Below are positions 1-8,596 of a DNA stretch of 64,000 nucleotides, piece by piece. The position numbers were made by a program, and so were the translations under genes. The notes below the pieces were generated by a model. That model did no database searches and had not been told where the DNA came from. It was given only the letters and a program-made list of their open reading frames with translations. The DNA lies in contig NZ_WASP01000005.1 in the NCBI RefSeq assembly GCF_009712225.1, positions 1-64,000 of the forward strand, written 5' to 3'. Origin of the DNA: Desulfovibrio sp. (GTDB taxonomy: Bacteria; Desulfobacterota; Desulfovibrionia; Desulfovibrionales; Desulfovibrionaceae). Numbering within the stretch: position 1 is the stretch's first letter; the number at the start of each line of letters is the position of its first letter.

Positions 1-766
1 CTTCCTTGATGGCGATGGAGTTCACCTTGTTGCCGTTGTATTCCACCTTGGTGGGACGCACAGCGGCGGTGGGGCAAGCAGACACGGCCAAAGGAATTTC
101 GCACAGCTGGTCAGCCCATTCGTGGTCGACCATCGGGGGCTTGCGGTGGATACCCACAAGGCCGATGTCCGAGCAGTGCACGGCGCCGCACATGTTGATG
201 CAGCAGGCAAGCGCGATGCGCACGGGGGCGGGCAGACGCATGGACTTGAAGTCTTCAAACACGGCGTCCATCACGGCCTTAACCGGGCCAGAGGCGTCGG
301 TCGCGGGGGTGTGGCAGTGCACCCAACCCTGGGTGTGCACCATGTTGCTGATGCCAGCGCCGGTGCCGCCCACGGGGAACTTGAACGAGCCACCGTTAAA
401 CTTGCGGCTGTTCAGGTCGTCGCGAAGGGCCTTCATGCCGGCTTCGCTGTCCACCATGAATTCAATGTTGTTACGGGTGGTCCAGCGCAGGTAGCCGCCA
501 CAGTGCTTGTCGGCGATGTCACACAGCTCACGGATGTGAGTGATGGACATGGTACGGGTACCACCCACGCGAACGGTAAAGCACTTGTCGCCGCTTTCGG
601 CCACGTGCACGAGCACGCCGGGCTCCAGAATTTCGTGATAGAGCCACTTGCCGAAGTTGTTCTTGATCACCGGCGGGAAGTATTCATTATACTTATGGGG
701 TCCGATGTCAGTAATGCGGCCTTCCATCGGTTTTGCGGGATTGTACCCGGAAGAAATAAAAGCCAT
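1..766 (-). CDS. dsrB: Dissimilatory sulfite reductase beta subunit (partial, 3' end outside window)
   Basis: Beta subunit of the DsrAB siroheme enzyme that reduces sulfite in the cytoplasm as the last step of sulfate respiration. The start is the ATG at 766, preceded by a strong AGGGGGAG ribosome site. About 255 codons are visible, against roughly 380 for the family, so the C-terminal ferredoxin-like part lies beyond the window edge. The N-terminus [14 protein letters not shown] and the cysteine motifs CCINMCG and SACP are typical of DsrB. It follows dsrA by 18 bases on the same strand, as in all known dsrAB operons. Identification is secure from the sequence and the neighbour. Confidence 0.97.
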   Translation of the reverse strand, partial: MAFISSGYNPAKPMEGRITDIGPHKYNEYFPPVIKNNFGKWLYHEILEPGVLVHVAESGDKCFTVRVGGTRTMSITHIRELCDIADKHCGGYLRWTTRNNIEFMVDSEAGMKALRDDLNSRKFNGGSFKFPVGGTGAGISNMVHTQGWVHCHTPATDASGPVKAVMDAVFEDFKSMRLPAPVRIALACCINMCGAVHCSDIGLVGIHRKPPMVDHEWADQLCEIPLAVSACPTAAVRPTKVEYNGNKVNSIAIKE

Positions 767-784
767 GTTCTTCTCCCCCTTTGA

Positions 785-2098
785 CTAGCGTTGATGGCGT
801 TTGCGGTAAGCAGCGAGGTCGCGGGTCCAGCCGCCGGGCACTTCTTCTTCCTTGAAGAAGATGTACGGGTTGGAACGCGGTTCCTTCACATGGTAGGCAG
901 CGGCGGGAGTGTCGGTGACTTCCAGCAGCTTCTGGAACGACAGGCGCTTCATGGTTTCACCCACGCGCTCGCGGTTCTTGCCTTCTTCCATCCACCAGTC
1001 CCAAATCTTTTCGATGACTTCTTTCACGTCATCGTAAGGGGCTTCACAGGAGACGAAAGGCACGAGCAGCGAACCCATCTGGGCGCCGTCCACCACGGGA
1101 GCCTTGGCGCCCACGAGGATGCTCGCGCCGCGTTCGTCACCGATGTGCAGAGCGCGGGGCATGGTGTTGATGCAGTGCATGCAGCGCACGCAGTCGGCGG
1201 TCTTGATGGAAAGCTTGGAGCCGTCCCACTTCATGCACTTGGAGGGGCACAGGTCAACGACTTCCTTCTGGATGTCGAACTTGCCCCAGTCACGACCGGA
1301 GTGAGCGCCAGCGTTGGGGGCGAATTCGCCGCCCACGTAGCCCTTCACGGCGTCCTGGTCGATCTTGATGTCGTCCTTCCAGGTACCGACAACGGCAAAG
1401 TCAGAGCGCGCCATGGCGCACACGCAGCCGTTGGGGCAACCGTCGAACTTGAACTTGAACTTGTAGGGGAAGGCGGGGCGGTGCAGTTCGTCCTGATAGT
1501 CCATGGTCAGCTGGTAGCACATGTCCTGCGTGTTGTAGCAGGCATATTCGCAGCGCGACTGGCCAAGGCAAGATTCAGGGGTACGCAGGTTGGAGCCCGA
1601 ACCACCCAAGTCAACGTTCATGTTGTGGGTCAGTTCGTGGAAGATTTCTTCCAGCTGGGCAGTCTGGGTACCGAGCAGCACGATGTCACCGGTGGAACCG
1701 TGCATGTTGGTCAGACCGGAACCACGCAGATCCCAAATGTCGCACAGGTCGCGCAGGAACTTGCTGTGGTAATACTTACCGGAAGGCTGTGCCACACGCA
1801 TGGTGTGGAAGTGAGCCACGCCGGGGAACATTTCGGGCTGGTCGCAGTAACGGCCGATAACGCCGCCGCCGTAACCGAACACGCCGACGATGCCGCCGTG
1901 CTTCCAGTGTGTTTCCATTTCGTTGTAGGAAAGCTCAAGCACACCCAGAAGGTCTTCAGGGCAGTCCACAGGGATCTGATAATCAAGACCCTTGGGGTTC
2001 TGGGCCCGATAGGCCGCCTCCTGTTTGATGTCGGACACAAAGCTCGGCCAAGGGCCGCTTTCAAGCTGGTCCAACAAGGGGGTTGCATGTTTCGCCAT
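785..2098 (-). CDS. dsrA: Dissimilatory sulfite reductase alpha subunit
   Basis: Alpha subunit of dissimilatory sulfite reductase, 437 residues, the length known for Desulfovibrio. The protein begins MAKHATPLLDQLESGPWPSF, almost identical to the D. vulgaris N-terminus as I remember it. It carries the siroheme/4Fe-4S motifs CLGQSRCEYAC and CPNGC, and an inserted ferredoxin domain with CPSKC followed by CVRCMHC. Two in-frame ATGs exist, at 2104 and 2098. The GGAGGT at 2110-2105 abuts the first but sits 6 bases from the second, so 2098 is preferred. It is first in the operon with dsrB and lies behind a structured leader. Confidence 0.98.
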   Translation of the reverse strand: MAKHATPLLDQLESGPWPSFVSDIKQEAAYRAQNPKGLDYQIPVDCPEDLLGVLELSYNEMETHWKHGGIVGVFGYGGGVIGRYCDQPEMFPGVAHFHTMRVAQPSGKYYHSKFLRDLCDIWDLRGSGLTNMHGSTGDIVLLGTQTAQLEEIFHELTHNMNVDLGGSGSNLRTPESCLGQSRCEYACYNTQDMCYQLTMDYQDELHRPAFPYKFKFKFDGCPNGCVCAMARSDFAVVGTWKDDIKIDQDAVKGYVGGEFAPNAGAHSGRDWGKFDIQKEVVDLCPSKCMKWDGSKLSIKTADCVRCMHCINTMPRALHIGDERGASILVGAKAPVVDGAQMGSLLVPFVSCEAPYDDVKEVIEKIWDWWMEEGKNRERVGETMKRLSFQKLLEVTDTPAAAYHVKEPRSNPYIFFKEEEVPGGWTRDLAAYRKRHQR

Positions 2099-2104
2099 TG
2101 CCAT

Positions 2105-2345
2105 ACCTCCACATGGTTTGTTTGTATCACGCGCTCGCGTGACGTGCCGGTCAACTGCGGCGATCCGGTGCGGCAATCCGGGGAATGGGCGCGAAATCGC
2201 TGCCCATGCAGGTGGTAAAACTACCCGCCTGCACACGCATACCGACTAAATCGGCATACGCCCGCCCCGTAAAATCGGGACGCCCCAGGGGATCGCGGAT
2301 AACGGACGTGCATGGGCCTCCGACCGTCAGGCCGCAACGCGGTCA
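2105..2345 (-). promoter_or_regulatory. Structured 5' leader of dsrAB with consecutive hairpins
   Basis: On the minus strand this untranslated stretch contains at least five inverted repeats ahead of dsrA. They are GGCCT/AGGCC (2315-2333), CCCG/CGGG with an AT loop (2265-2280), CCGA/TCGG (2239-2257), TGCAGG+GGTA/TACC+CCTGCA (2207-2233) and TCACGCG/CGCGTGA (2127-2142). The last ends about 17 bases before the Shine-Dalgarno sequence. No oligo-T follows any of them, so they do not look like intrinsic terminators. Function is unknown: mRNA stability, attenuation or protein binding are all possible. Confidence 0.5.
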
Positions 2346-2351
2346 AAACAC

Positions 2352-2380
2352 TGCTTAGCCCATTTTCAACATAATGACAA
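2352..2380 (-). promoter_or_regulatory. Tentative sigma-70 promoter for dsrAB
   Basis: Minus strand TTGTCA (2380-2375), a 17-base spacer and TAAGCA (2357-2352). The -10 box is poor. It would start transcription near 2345 and give a leader of about 250 bases. No better candidate was seen upstream. Confidence 0.3.
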
Positions 2381-2494
2381 CCGGGGCGGCATGATATACA
2401 CAAAAGGCGCGAGAATACCCGTCGATCAAGGCTTTGCGACACAAAGCACTAGAACACAGCATGCCAAAATCATTACTTTAGGCCTTGTGGAGGG

Positions 2495-2560
2495 GCACTT
2501 TTTTGGGGCAAAAAGCAACTTTTTTCTTAAATATTGCACTTTTTTTCACAACTCTTGCAA
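2495..2560. repeat. Phased T-tract direct repeats upstream of the 2.6 kb promoter
   Basis: GCACTTTTTT (2495), GCAACTTTTTTC (2515) and GCACTTTTTTTC (2536) recur every 20-21 bases, with a degenerate fourth GCAACCACC at 2557. A spacing of two helical turns puts all T-tracts on one DNA face, the arrangement expected for intrinsically curved DNA or tandem regulator sites. They lie just upstream of the plus-strand promoter at 2567-2595 and also in the distal dsrAB upstream region. Confidence 0.5.
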
Positions 2561-2566
2561 CCACCC

Positions 2567-2595
2567 TTGGCAAAGCATCCTGTTGCGCGTATACT
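2567..2595 (+). promoter_or_regulatory. Sigma-70 promoter for the 2672-4637 operon
   Basis: TTGGCA (2567-2572), exactly 17 bases, then TATACT (2590-2595). This gives a start near 2602 and a leader of about 70 bases before the ATG at 2672. Confidence 0.65.
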
Positions 2596-2671
2596 GGTAT
2601 AGTATTGTGCGGGCGCACCGCACCAACACACGGCCATTCAGGGCCGCAGATTCGCAAAGGCTATCCTTATA

Positions 2672-2941
2672 ATGAAAGACCAGCTTGGATTGTACTATCA
2701 CCCGCAGGCGGGTAATGCCCAGTCACGCGTGTATGTGCGACGTGGGCCTGACGGAGAAGTTGAATTTCGCCTCTGGCGTGCCGACCACCCAGAAGTGTGG
2801 GAACGCCACCCCTGGCTGAGCATGGCCGTGGTGCGCAGCGCTGCCCGCATGTACCAGCAGGAACGCAACCCCGAGGCCGACCCCATGCTGCTTTACGACA
2901 TCGCCGTGGCGCGTGCCCTGCTGCAGGAGAACGAAGCGTGA
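2672..2941 (+). CDS. Hypothetical protein, 89 residues
   Basis: Small soluble protein that I do not recognise. It has no signal peptide, membrane segment or cysteine motif. It is rich in Trp, Tyr and Arg in its middle (WRADHPEVWERHPWL) and ends in a helical acidic stretch. The ribosome site is weak (AAAGG about 11 bases before the ATG). Its TGA overlaps the GTG start of the next gene, so the two are translationally coupled, and the third gene is rlpA. The coding signature and the promoter placement argue that it is real. Context suggests an envelope or housekeeping unit, but there is no direct functional evidence. Confidence 0.7.
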   Translation: MKDQLGLYYHPQAGNAQSRVYVRRGPDGEVEFRLWRADHPEVWERHPWLSMAVVRSAARMYQQERNPEADPMLLYDIAVARALLQENEA

Positions 2942-3936
2942 ACGGACGCTGGCTGTTGGCCAACCGCGACTTTCTCGTACGCGATCTGGTGCGCGACTAT
3001 TGCACCGTCTACAGCCTGTTGGCCGACCAGCGCCACCGTTTTGATGTGGATGGAGCCGTTTCATATACCGCCCTGCGCGACCTTCTTGGTGAGGCAATGC
3101 GCAAGGGGGTATTCTGGCGGCTCAAAGACACGGCACACCATCTCTTCCGCAACAGCCCCGGCATAGAGGCCGTGGCCCCCGGCGGCATGCCCTCTCTGGA
3201 ACTGCCCCCACAGGGGGATATTCCCACCGAAAGCGGCAACGCGGCAGAGCAGGAACAGATCAAGGCCCTGCGCCGCCATGCAGACAATGTTCTGCCCGGC
3301 GGAGCCGGTGCACAAAAAGCGCTGGAAGGCCTCATCGACTGGTGCATCGGCTACGCCTTTCACGAATGCGCCAAACTGAAGGAAGACGCCTTTCAGGGCC
3401 AGCACTACGCCAACAGGCTTATCCAGATTTCGCGTATTCCTGCCGTTACAGCAGACATGTACAATCCCCTGCGAGGCCTCGGCGGTCAGACGTCCGAAAG
3501 CTCCTCTCGCGAACTTTCGCGCATCATGCACGTTCTCGCCCATGGCCTGCGCCTGCTTGCCAGCTATCTGGCTGTAGAACGCCACAATGCCCATCTGGCC
3601 CGCTGGCTTGCCAGCGAAGAAGACTTTGCCCGCCGTATCTTTGGTCAGTCTTACGACCACCTGCTGGCCTCACTCTACGGCAACGACCGCGAACGCCTTT
3701 ACCTCATGGCTGCCAGAGACTTTCTGCATGCTGGCCGTCGCGAACCCGCCCGCGCCCTGCTTGCCAAGGCCCATCAGGGTGGCAGCCTGGGGCTGGAAGG
3801 CCTGACCCTGCTGCGCGAGCTGGACAGGGAAGCAGCCTCGGAATGCGGGGGGTCTGGCATCTGCGCCGCCTGCGGCAAGAAAAACTCCTTACCCTGCCTG
3901 CCCTTTCTGGCTGGTCAGGGCCGTGGGTGTGCATGA
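2938..3936 (+). CDS. Hypothetical protein with Cys-rich C-terminal tail, 332 residues
   Basis: Unrecognised, mostly helical soluble protein. I start it at the GTG at 2938, which overlaps the previous stop (GTGA) and has AGGAG 8 bases upstream. An earlier in-frame start at 2797 would overlap the upstream gene by about 145 bases and is disfavoured. The last 30 residues hold a compact cysteine cluster, CGGSGICAACGKKNSLPC, resembling a small zinc or iron knuckle. The body has two helical regions that look like degenerate TPR-type repeats (for example ARDFLHAGRREPARALLAKA). Its TGA overlaps the ATG of rlpA, so expression is coupled to that envelope enzyme. Function is unknown. Confidence 0.75.
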   Translation: MNGRWLLANRDFLVRDLVRDYCTVYSLLADQRHRFDVDGAVSYTALRDLLGEAMRKGVFWRLKDTAHHLFRNSPGIEAVAPGGMPSLELPPQGDIPTESGNAAEQEQIKALRRHADNVLPGGAGAQKALEGLIDWCIGYAFHECAKLKEDAFQGQHYANRLIQISRIPAVTADMYNPLRGLGGQTSESSSRELSRIMHVLAHGLRLLASYLAVERHNAHLARWLASEEDFARRIFGQSYDHLLASLYGNDRERLYLMAARDFLHAGRREPARALLAKAHQGGSLGLEGLTLLRELDREAASECGGSGICAACGKKNSLPCLPFLAGQGRGCA

Positions 3937-4637
3937 CGGTCAGACCGTATCTGCCTTTTCTCATTGCCCTGCTTTGCTGTGTTCTGCTGAGCGGCTGTGG
4001 TTCGCGCTCCTGGCACAAAGGCGGCGTGCCGGGCAGCCGTCCCTACACGGTGCGCGGCAAAACCTACTATCCCCTCAAGTCTGCCAGAGGTTTTGTGGAA
4101 GAAGGCACGGCCTCATGGTACGGCCCCGGTTTTCACGGCAAGACCACAGCCAACGGTGAAACTTACAACCAGTACGCCATGACGGCGGCCCACAAGATAT
4201 TGCCGCTGGGAACCCAGGTGCGCGTCACGCATCTGGGCAACGGGCGTTCCATCATCGTGCGCATCAACGATCGTGGCCCCTTTGTGGATGACCGAGTCAT
4301 CGACCTTTCGCGCGCGGCGGCCACCCGCCTCAATGTGGTGGGGCCGGGCACGGCCCGCGTGCGTGTGCAAAGCCTTGGCGGGGTGGAGCGCATGCAGGAC
4401 GACGGGGATCTTACGGGAGAATTTTACGTGCAGGTGGGGGCCTTTGCCGACCGCATAAATGCCGACAACCTCATCAGCATTCTTTCCCAGAGCGGCAACA
4501 AGGGAAGGCTTGTATATGGCAGCAACAACATGTGGAACGTGCAGGTGGGGCCGTGGCCGGATTCGTTTGGCGCGCAGCGTCAGCTTGACGTGTTCCGGGG
4601 CATGTATCCCGGGGCCTTTGTGGTGGGAGACAAATAG
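3933..4637 (+). CDS. rlpA: RlpA-type septal-ring lytic transglycosylase lipoprotein with SPOR domain
   Basis: A 234-residue lipoprotein. The signal peptide ends in the lipobox LLSGC with Cys22. The double-psi beta-barrel follows, with the RlpA signatures GTASWYGPGFHGKTTANGE and INDRGPF. The last 70 residues form a SPOR domain (FYVQVGAF ... WNVQVGPW), which in this family binds denuded glycan at the division septum. RlpA enzymes cleave peptidoglycan strands lacking stem peptides; that activity is inferred from the family. The ATG overlaps the previous stop (ATGA). A strong terminator follows 70 bases downstream, making this the last gene of the operon. Confidence 0.93.
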   Translation: MTVRPYLPFLIALLCCVLLSGCGSRSWHKGGVPGSRPYTVRGKTYYPLKSARGFVEEGTASWYGPGFHGKTTANGETYNQYAMTAAHKILPLGTQVRVTHLGNGRSIIVRINDRGPFVDDRVIDLSRAAATRLNVVGPGTARVRVQSLGGVERMQDDGDLTGEFYVQVGAFADRINADNLISILSQSGNKGRLVYGSNNMWNVQVGPWPDSFGAQRQLDVFRGMYPGAFVVGDK

Positions 4638-4706
4638 CTGCAGCGCCTGACTGCCCGCCGAGGGTCTGCCCTCTGCCCCTGACACAGCTCTGCGCTCAAA
4701 AAGCAA

Positions 4707-4730
4707 AAAACCCCGCTCGCGCGGGGTTTT
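4707..4730. terminator. Bidirectional intrinsic terminator
   Basis: CCCCGC-TCGC-GCGGGG, flanked by AAAA before and TTTT after. It lies between rlpA (plus) and the epimerase (minus), which converge here, and can serve both. Confidence 0.9.
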
Positions 4731-4755
4731 CACATTTTCAGAGCGGGGCTTGCTG

Positions 4756-5778
4756 TTACAGGTTGGCAGCGTACCAGTCGCCCGCAAGGCGCAAGCCCTG
4801 ACGCACGTCAAACTGCGGGTTGTAACCCAGCAGGGTTTGGGCGCGAGAGATGTCGGCAAGCGAGTGGCGCACGTCGCCAGCGCGGTAATCGCGGTGAACG
4901 CACTCGGCACCCATCACTTCAGGCTTGTGGCGGGCCACTTCTTCCTTGATGAGGCCAAACAGCTCATTAAGGGTGGTGCGCTGGCCAAAGGCCACGTTGT
5001 AAATCTTGTTGCTGGCGTCGCCCTGGGCAAAACTGGCCAGCAGGTTGGCCTGCACAACGTTGTCGATGTAGCAGAAGTCGCGGCTGGTTTCGCCATCGCC
5101 GTTCACGAATACGGTTTCCTGCTTGATGAGGCTGGCAAACCACTGGGGAATAACGGCAGCATAGGCCCCGTAGGGGTCCTGACGCTGGCCAAACACGTTG
5201 AAGTACCGCAGCCCCACGCTGGAAAAGCCGTAGCAGCGGTGGAACACGTCGGCGTACAGTTCGTCCACATACTTGGTGACGGCATAGGGCGAGAGCGGGC
5301 TGCCGATCTTGTCTTCCACCTTGGGCAATTCGGGCGAATCACCGTAGGTGGAGGAAGAAGCGGCGTACACAAAACTTTTTACACCCGCGTCGCGCGCGGC
5401 CACCAGCATGTGCAGGTAACCGGTGATATTGCAGCTGTTGGACAGCAGGGGATCGTCAATAGAACGCGGCACGGAACCAAGGGCGGCCTCGTGCAGAACG
5501 TGCTGCACACCCTTGCAGGCGGCGTGGCAGGTTTCGATATCGCGAATATCGCCTTCAATGAAGGTAAAACGGCTCCACGCCTCGGGGCCAACGATGTCGC
5601 GCACCATGTCCAGATTCTTCTGGTAGCCGGTCATAAAGTTGTCCAGCCCGACAACGGTCTGCCCAAGCTTGAGCAGCTGTTCCAGCAGGTTGGAGCCAAT
5701 AAAGCCCGCCACGCCAGTGATAAGCCAACGCGAAGGTTCGGCGGTCATGGATTTGGTAAGTTCGGAATACGCGCTCAT
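4756..5778 (-). CDS. wbpP: UDP-N-acetylglucosamine 4-epimerase, WbpP/TviC-like
   Basis: Extended short-chain dehydrogenase/reductase of 340 residues that interconverts UDP-GlcNAc and UDP-GalNAc (or their uronic acids) for surface glycan synthesis. The Rossmann motif GVAGFIGSN is near residue 21, and the catalytic YAVTK and the SSSTYGD strand are present. The N-terminus (SELTKS ... [14 protein letters not shown]) and [14 protein letters not shown] closely match the WbpP/TviC subgroup, which prefers N-acetylated substrates. The start at 5778 has AGGA 8 bases upstream; a longer reading frame to 5958 lacks a ribosome site. It is divergent from a glycosyltransferase operon that would use its product. 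Confidence 0.9.
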   Translation of the reverse strand: MSAYSELTKSMTAEPSRWLITGVAGFIGSNLLEQLLKLGQTVVGLDNFMTGYQKNLDMVRDIVGPEAWSRFTFIEGDIRDIETCHAACKGVQHVLHEAALGSVPRSIDDPLLSNSCNITGYLHMLVAARDAGVKSFVYAASSSTYGDSPELPKVEDKIGSPLSPYAVTKYVDELYADVFHRCYGFSSVGLRYFNVFGQRQDPYGAYAAVIPQWFASLIKQETVFVNGDGETSRDFCYIDNVVQANLLASFAQGDASNKIYNVAFGQRTTLNELFGLIKEEVARHKPEVMGAECVHRDYRAGDVRHSLADISRAQTLLGYNPQFDVRQGLRLAGDWYAANL

Positions 5779-5846
5779 GTGTTGCGTCCTGTTTTCAGAT
5801 TTTCGGCCTGCGCCTGTGCCATACGGCAGGGGGCATGCCCACCAAG

Positions 5847-5875
5847 CTTTTACCCTGTAGCCGTGCGACTGTAAA
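5847..5875 (-). promoter_or_regulatory. Candidate promoter of the epimerase gene
   Basis: Minus strand TTTACA (5875-5870), 17 bases, TAAAAG (5852-5847). The start would be near 5840, giving a leader of about 60 bases. Confidence 0.4.
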
Positions 5876-5920
5876 GCCAGCCCCGGTTCCACAACTCGCA
5901 TACCCGAGAACTGTGGCCCC

Positions 5921-5949
5921 TTTTCATAACACGGTTGTAATGCTATAGG
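5921..5949 (+). promoter_or_regulatory. Candidate extended -10 promoter of the GT4/sugar-transferase operon
   Basis: TTTTCA (5921-5926), 17 bases, TATAGG (5944-5949) with an upstream TGC that makes an extended -10. An imperfect palindrome CCACA-CTCG / CGAG-TGTGG (5889-5916) lies just upstream of the -35 and could be an operator. Confidence 0.45.
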
Positions 5950-6006
5950 CTTGCCCATGCGACACTAGCCCTCAGGGCAAGCGCGGAACAAGGGAGAGCG
6001 CCAAGC

Positions 6007-7164
6007 ATGAAGATCATTGTTCTGGGCAACCAGGCAAAAGCCATGAGCAATTTCTGGAGCGTGCTCATCCGCCACATGCGCCGTGCGGGGCATGATGTGG
6101 TTTGCTGCGCCCCGCCGGGAGACACCGACGCCGAGGCGGCGCTGGCTGCCCAGGGCGCACGTGTGCGCCACTATTCGCTGGACAGAAAGGGCCTTAACCC
6201 CCTGAGCGACCTGCGCACCACGCTGGAGCTTTTCAAACTTTTCAGGGATGAAAAGCCCGATCTGCTTTTTGCCTCTACCATCAAGCCTGTCATCTATGGC
6301 TGCATGGCCGCCCGGGCTGCTCGCGTACCTCATATTTACGCTACCATCACGGGCCTTGGCTACGCCTTTGAGGCAGACTCGTTCTTCAAAAAATTAGTCA
6401 ACCGCCTGGGCCGCCTGCTTTACCGCGCGGCACTCTCTGGAGCAGAAGGCGTGTTTTTTCAGAATCAGGACGACATAACGGTTTTCCGCCAGTCGGGCAT
6501 TCTTGGTTCCAGCGCCCGCGTGCTCACCGCGCGGGGAACGGGTGTGGATACCAAACGTTTCGCTCCCAGCCCTTTTGCCGACTACACCGATCAGGGCACC
6601 CTGACCGGTCCGCCGGTTTTTCTGCTGGTGGCGCGACTGCTTGAGGCAAAAGGCCTGCCGGAATACGCCGAGGCGGCGCACATGCTCAAGGGCCGCTACC
6701 CCGATGCGCGTTTTCAGGTGCTTGGCCCGCCAGAAAAAGGCCTTGGCAGCGTGAGCCTCGAGCAGGTGCAGAGCTGGCAGCAACAGGGCAGCATCGAATA
6801 CCTTGGCGAAACCCGCGACGTGCGCCCCTATGTGGCAGCAGCCCATGTACTTGTGCTGCCCTCGTGGCGCGAAGGAACGCCCACCTCCATCATGGAAGGC
6901 ATGAGCATGGGCCGCCCTGCCGTGGTAACAGACGCGCCGGGCTGCCGCGAGGTTGTGCGCCCCGGCGTCAACGGCTATCTTGTGCCCATACGCGATCCGC
7001 AGGCGCTTGCCAGCGCCATGGAAGCCTTTATCACCTGCCCGCAGGACATTGCCCGCATGGGACAGGCAGGGCGAGAACTGGCCCTGAGTGAATTTGACGC
7101 CGAAAAAGTGGCTGCGCGCATTCTTGAAGACATGCACGTTCCCGCCATTGAGGACACACTATGA
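6007..7164 (+). CDS. Glycosyltransferase family 4, polysaccharide biosynthesis
   Basis: A 385-residue GT-B fold glycosyltransferase. The C-terminal nucleotide-sugar site shows the GT4 E-x7-E motif in EGTPTSIMEG, followed by GRPAVVTDAPGCREVV. The N-terminus MKIIVLGNQAKAMSNFW resembles the PglA/WbnH type of UDP-GalNAc/Gal transferases, which would fit the adjacent 4-epimerase. The exact sugar is inferred, not visible. The ribosome site AGGGAGAG is 8 bases before the ATG. The stop overlaps the start of the polyprenyl sugar transferase gene (ATGA), so the two are co-translated. It probably acts at the cytoplasmic membrane on an undecaprenyl-linked acceptor. Confidence 0.88.
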   Translation: MKIIVLGNQAKAMSNFWSVLIRHMRRAGHDVVCCAPPGDTDAEAALAAQGARVRHYSLDRKGLNPLSDLRTTLELFKLFRDEKPDLLFASTIKPVIYGCMAARAARVPHIYATITGLGYAFEADSFFKKLVNRLGRLLYRAALSGAEGVFFQNQDDITVFRQSGILGSSARVLTARGTGVDTKRFAPSPFADYTDQGTLTGPPVFLLVARLLEAKGLPEYAEAAHMLKGRYPDARFQVLGPPEKGLGSVSLEQVQSWQQQGSIEYLGETRDVRPYVAAAHVLVLPSWREGTPTSIMEGMSMGRPAVVTDAPGCREVVRPGVNGYLVPIRDPQALASAMEAFITCPQDIARMGQAGRELALSEFDAEKVAARILEDMHVPAIEDTL

Positions 7165-8510
7165 TAAGCACTTACCGCATGGCCCTCTTGCAGACGCTTG
7201 ACCTGGTCTGCATTCTGCTGGCCCTCAGCATTACCGGTTTTTTGACGGTAGAGCCGGATCTGAGCATTTTTCACGACTACACGGGCGCCACGCTCTTTAC
7301 GATCTTTTTCTACATGCTCTTTTTCTACATTCTTGATGCCTACAGCGTGGGCAACGAGGATTTCAAGGAAACCGTAGGCCGTGTGCTTGTGGCCTGCCTT
7401 CTGGGCATCATTTCTTCGGCCACCGCGTCCTACGCTTTTCAGCACTGGCGCTTTGACCGCGAGACCGTGGCCATGCTTTTCATGATGTCGCTCTGCTTTT
7501 CACTGGGCTGGCGCTGGATATACCACCTCAACGCCGAAAAACTCACCCACCCCCTGCGCATACTGCTGGTGGGTGTAGACCGCGCGGGCAAGGTACGCCA
7601 GCTGCTGGCCGAAGGCCTGCCCAAGGCCGAGATTCTTGGCTATGTGGGCGAACGCGATCAGGGCCCCGACGCTGGACCGTGCCTTGGCGCGCCCTTTATG
7701 GCGCTGGATATTGCCAAGGAAAAGCAGGCCACCATGATTCTGCTGCTGCCCGACGCGCCCATTGACGACGACATAGCCCGCGACCTGCTTGAAGCAAAGC
7801 TGCGCGGCAGCATGGTTGTAGACATCCGCAGCTTTTACGAACATGTGGTGCAGCGCCTGCCGCTCTCGCAGATCAACGACGAATGGCTGCTGCAGACCGA
7901 GGGCTTTTCGCTCAATACCCGCGGCTCGCTGCGCCGTCTCAAGCGCGCGCTTGACGTGCTGATTTCGCTGCTGCTGCTCATACCCGCTGCGCCCATCATG
8001 CTGATCACGGCCATTATTGTGCGGCTGGAGTCTCCCGGCCCGGTCATTTACAAACAGGACCGCGTGGGCCTTTTTGAAAAGGAATTTACGGTCTACAAAT
8101 TCCGCTCCATGCGCGCCGATGCGGAAAAGAACGGAGCCGTGTGGGCCAGCGCCCAGGACGCCCGTGTGACCAAGTTTGGCAAGTTTATCCGCAAGGTACG
8201 CATAGACGAACTGCCCCAGATATGGAACATCCTTAAAGGGGACATGAGTTTTATCGGCCCCCGGCCCGAGCGCATGGCCTTTGTGCGCCAGCTCAAGGAA
8301 AGCATACCCTACTATACCCTGCGCCACACTGTTAAGCCGGGGCTCACGGGATGGGCGCAGGTATGCTACCCTTACGGCGCCTCCGAAGAAGACGCGCGCC
8401 GCAAGCTGGAATATGACCTGTACTACATCAAGAACATGTCCATCCTGCTGGACATCAACATTGTCTTTAAAACCGTAGGCGTAGTGCTCTTTCCCAAGGG
8501 CGCGCGCTAG
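7161..8510 (+). CDS. Polyprenyl-phosphate sugar phosphotransferase (exopolysaccharide initiating enzyme)
   Basis: A 449-residue membrane enzyme of the bacterial sugar transferase family (WcaJ/WbaP/EpsB type), which starts glycan synthesis by moving a sugar phosphate onto undecaprenyl phosphate. The N-terminal 110 residues hold four or five membrane helices, followed by a Rossmann-like soluble domain. From about residue 260 comes the catalytic domain, with KRALDVLISLLLLIP, KFRSMRADAE, IDELPQIWNILKGDMS and GPRPE. The C-terminus LEYDLYYIKNMS ... FPKGAR resembles the PEP-CTERM/EpsB-type subgroup. It is coupled to the GT4 gene by ATGA and ends before a strong terminator. Confidence 0.92.
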   Translation: MISTYRMALLQTLDLVCILLALSITGFLTVEPDLSIFHDYTGATLFTIFFYMLFFYILDAYSVGNEDFKETVGRVLVACLLGIISSATASYAFQHWRFDRETVAMLFMMSLCFSLGWRWIYHLNAEKLTHPLRILLVGVDRAGKVRQLLAEGLPKAEILGYVGERDQGPDAGPCLGAPFMALDIAKEKQATMILLLPDAPIDDDIARDLLEAKLRGSMVVDIRSFYEHVVQRLPLSQINDEWLLQTEGFSLNTRGSLRRLKRALDVLISLLLLIPAAPIMLITAIIVRLESPGPVIYKQDRVGLFEKEFTVYKFRSMRADAEKNGAVWASAQDARVTKFGKFIRKVRIDELPQIWNILKGDMSFIGPRPERMAFVRQLKESIPYYTLRHTVKPGLTGWAQVCYPYGASEEDARRKLEYDLYYIKNMSILLDINIVFKTVGVVLFPKGAR

Positions 8511-8540
8511 CAAGCCCTGCCCAGGACAAATTGCGCAAAC

Positions 8541-8575
8541 AGAAATCCCCGTGAGCAGACCTCACGGGGATTTCT
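8541..8575. terminator. Bidirectional intrinsic terminator
   Basis: Perfect 15-base stem AGAAATCCCCGTGAG / CTCACGGGGATTTCT with loop CAGAC. It lies between the convergent sugar transferase (plus) and GGDEF/EAL (minus) genes. Confidence 0.9.
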
Positions 8576-8596
8576 TCTGCTTTACAAACCGCAGAG

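Noticed and set aside
791..2218. 475-codon plus-strand frame opposite dsrA
   Set aside because: It is antisense to dsrA, with the mirror composition (His, Val, Gly rich) produced by GC-rich codon bias, and has no ribosome site.
2221..2442. 73-codon minus-strand frame in the dsrA leader
   Set aside because: It has no ribosome site, looks like a random GC-rich frame rich in Arg and Cys, and overlaps several hairpins.
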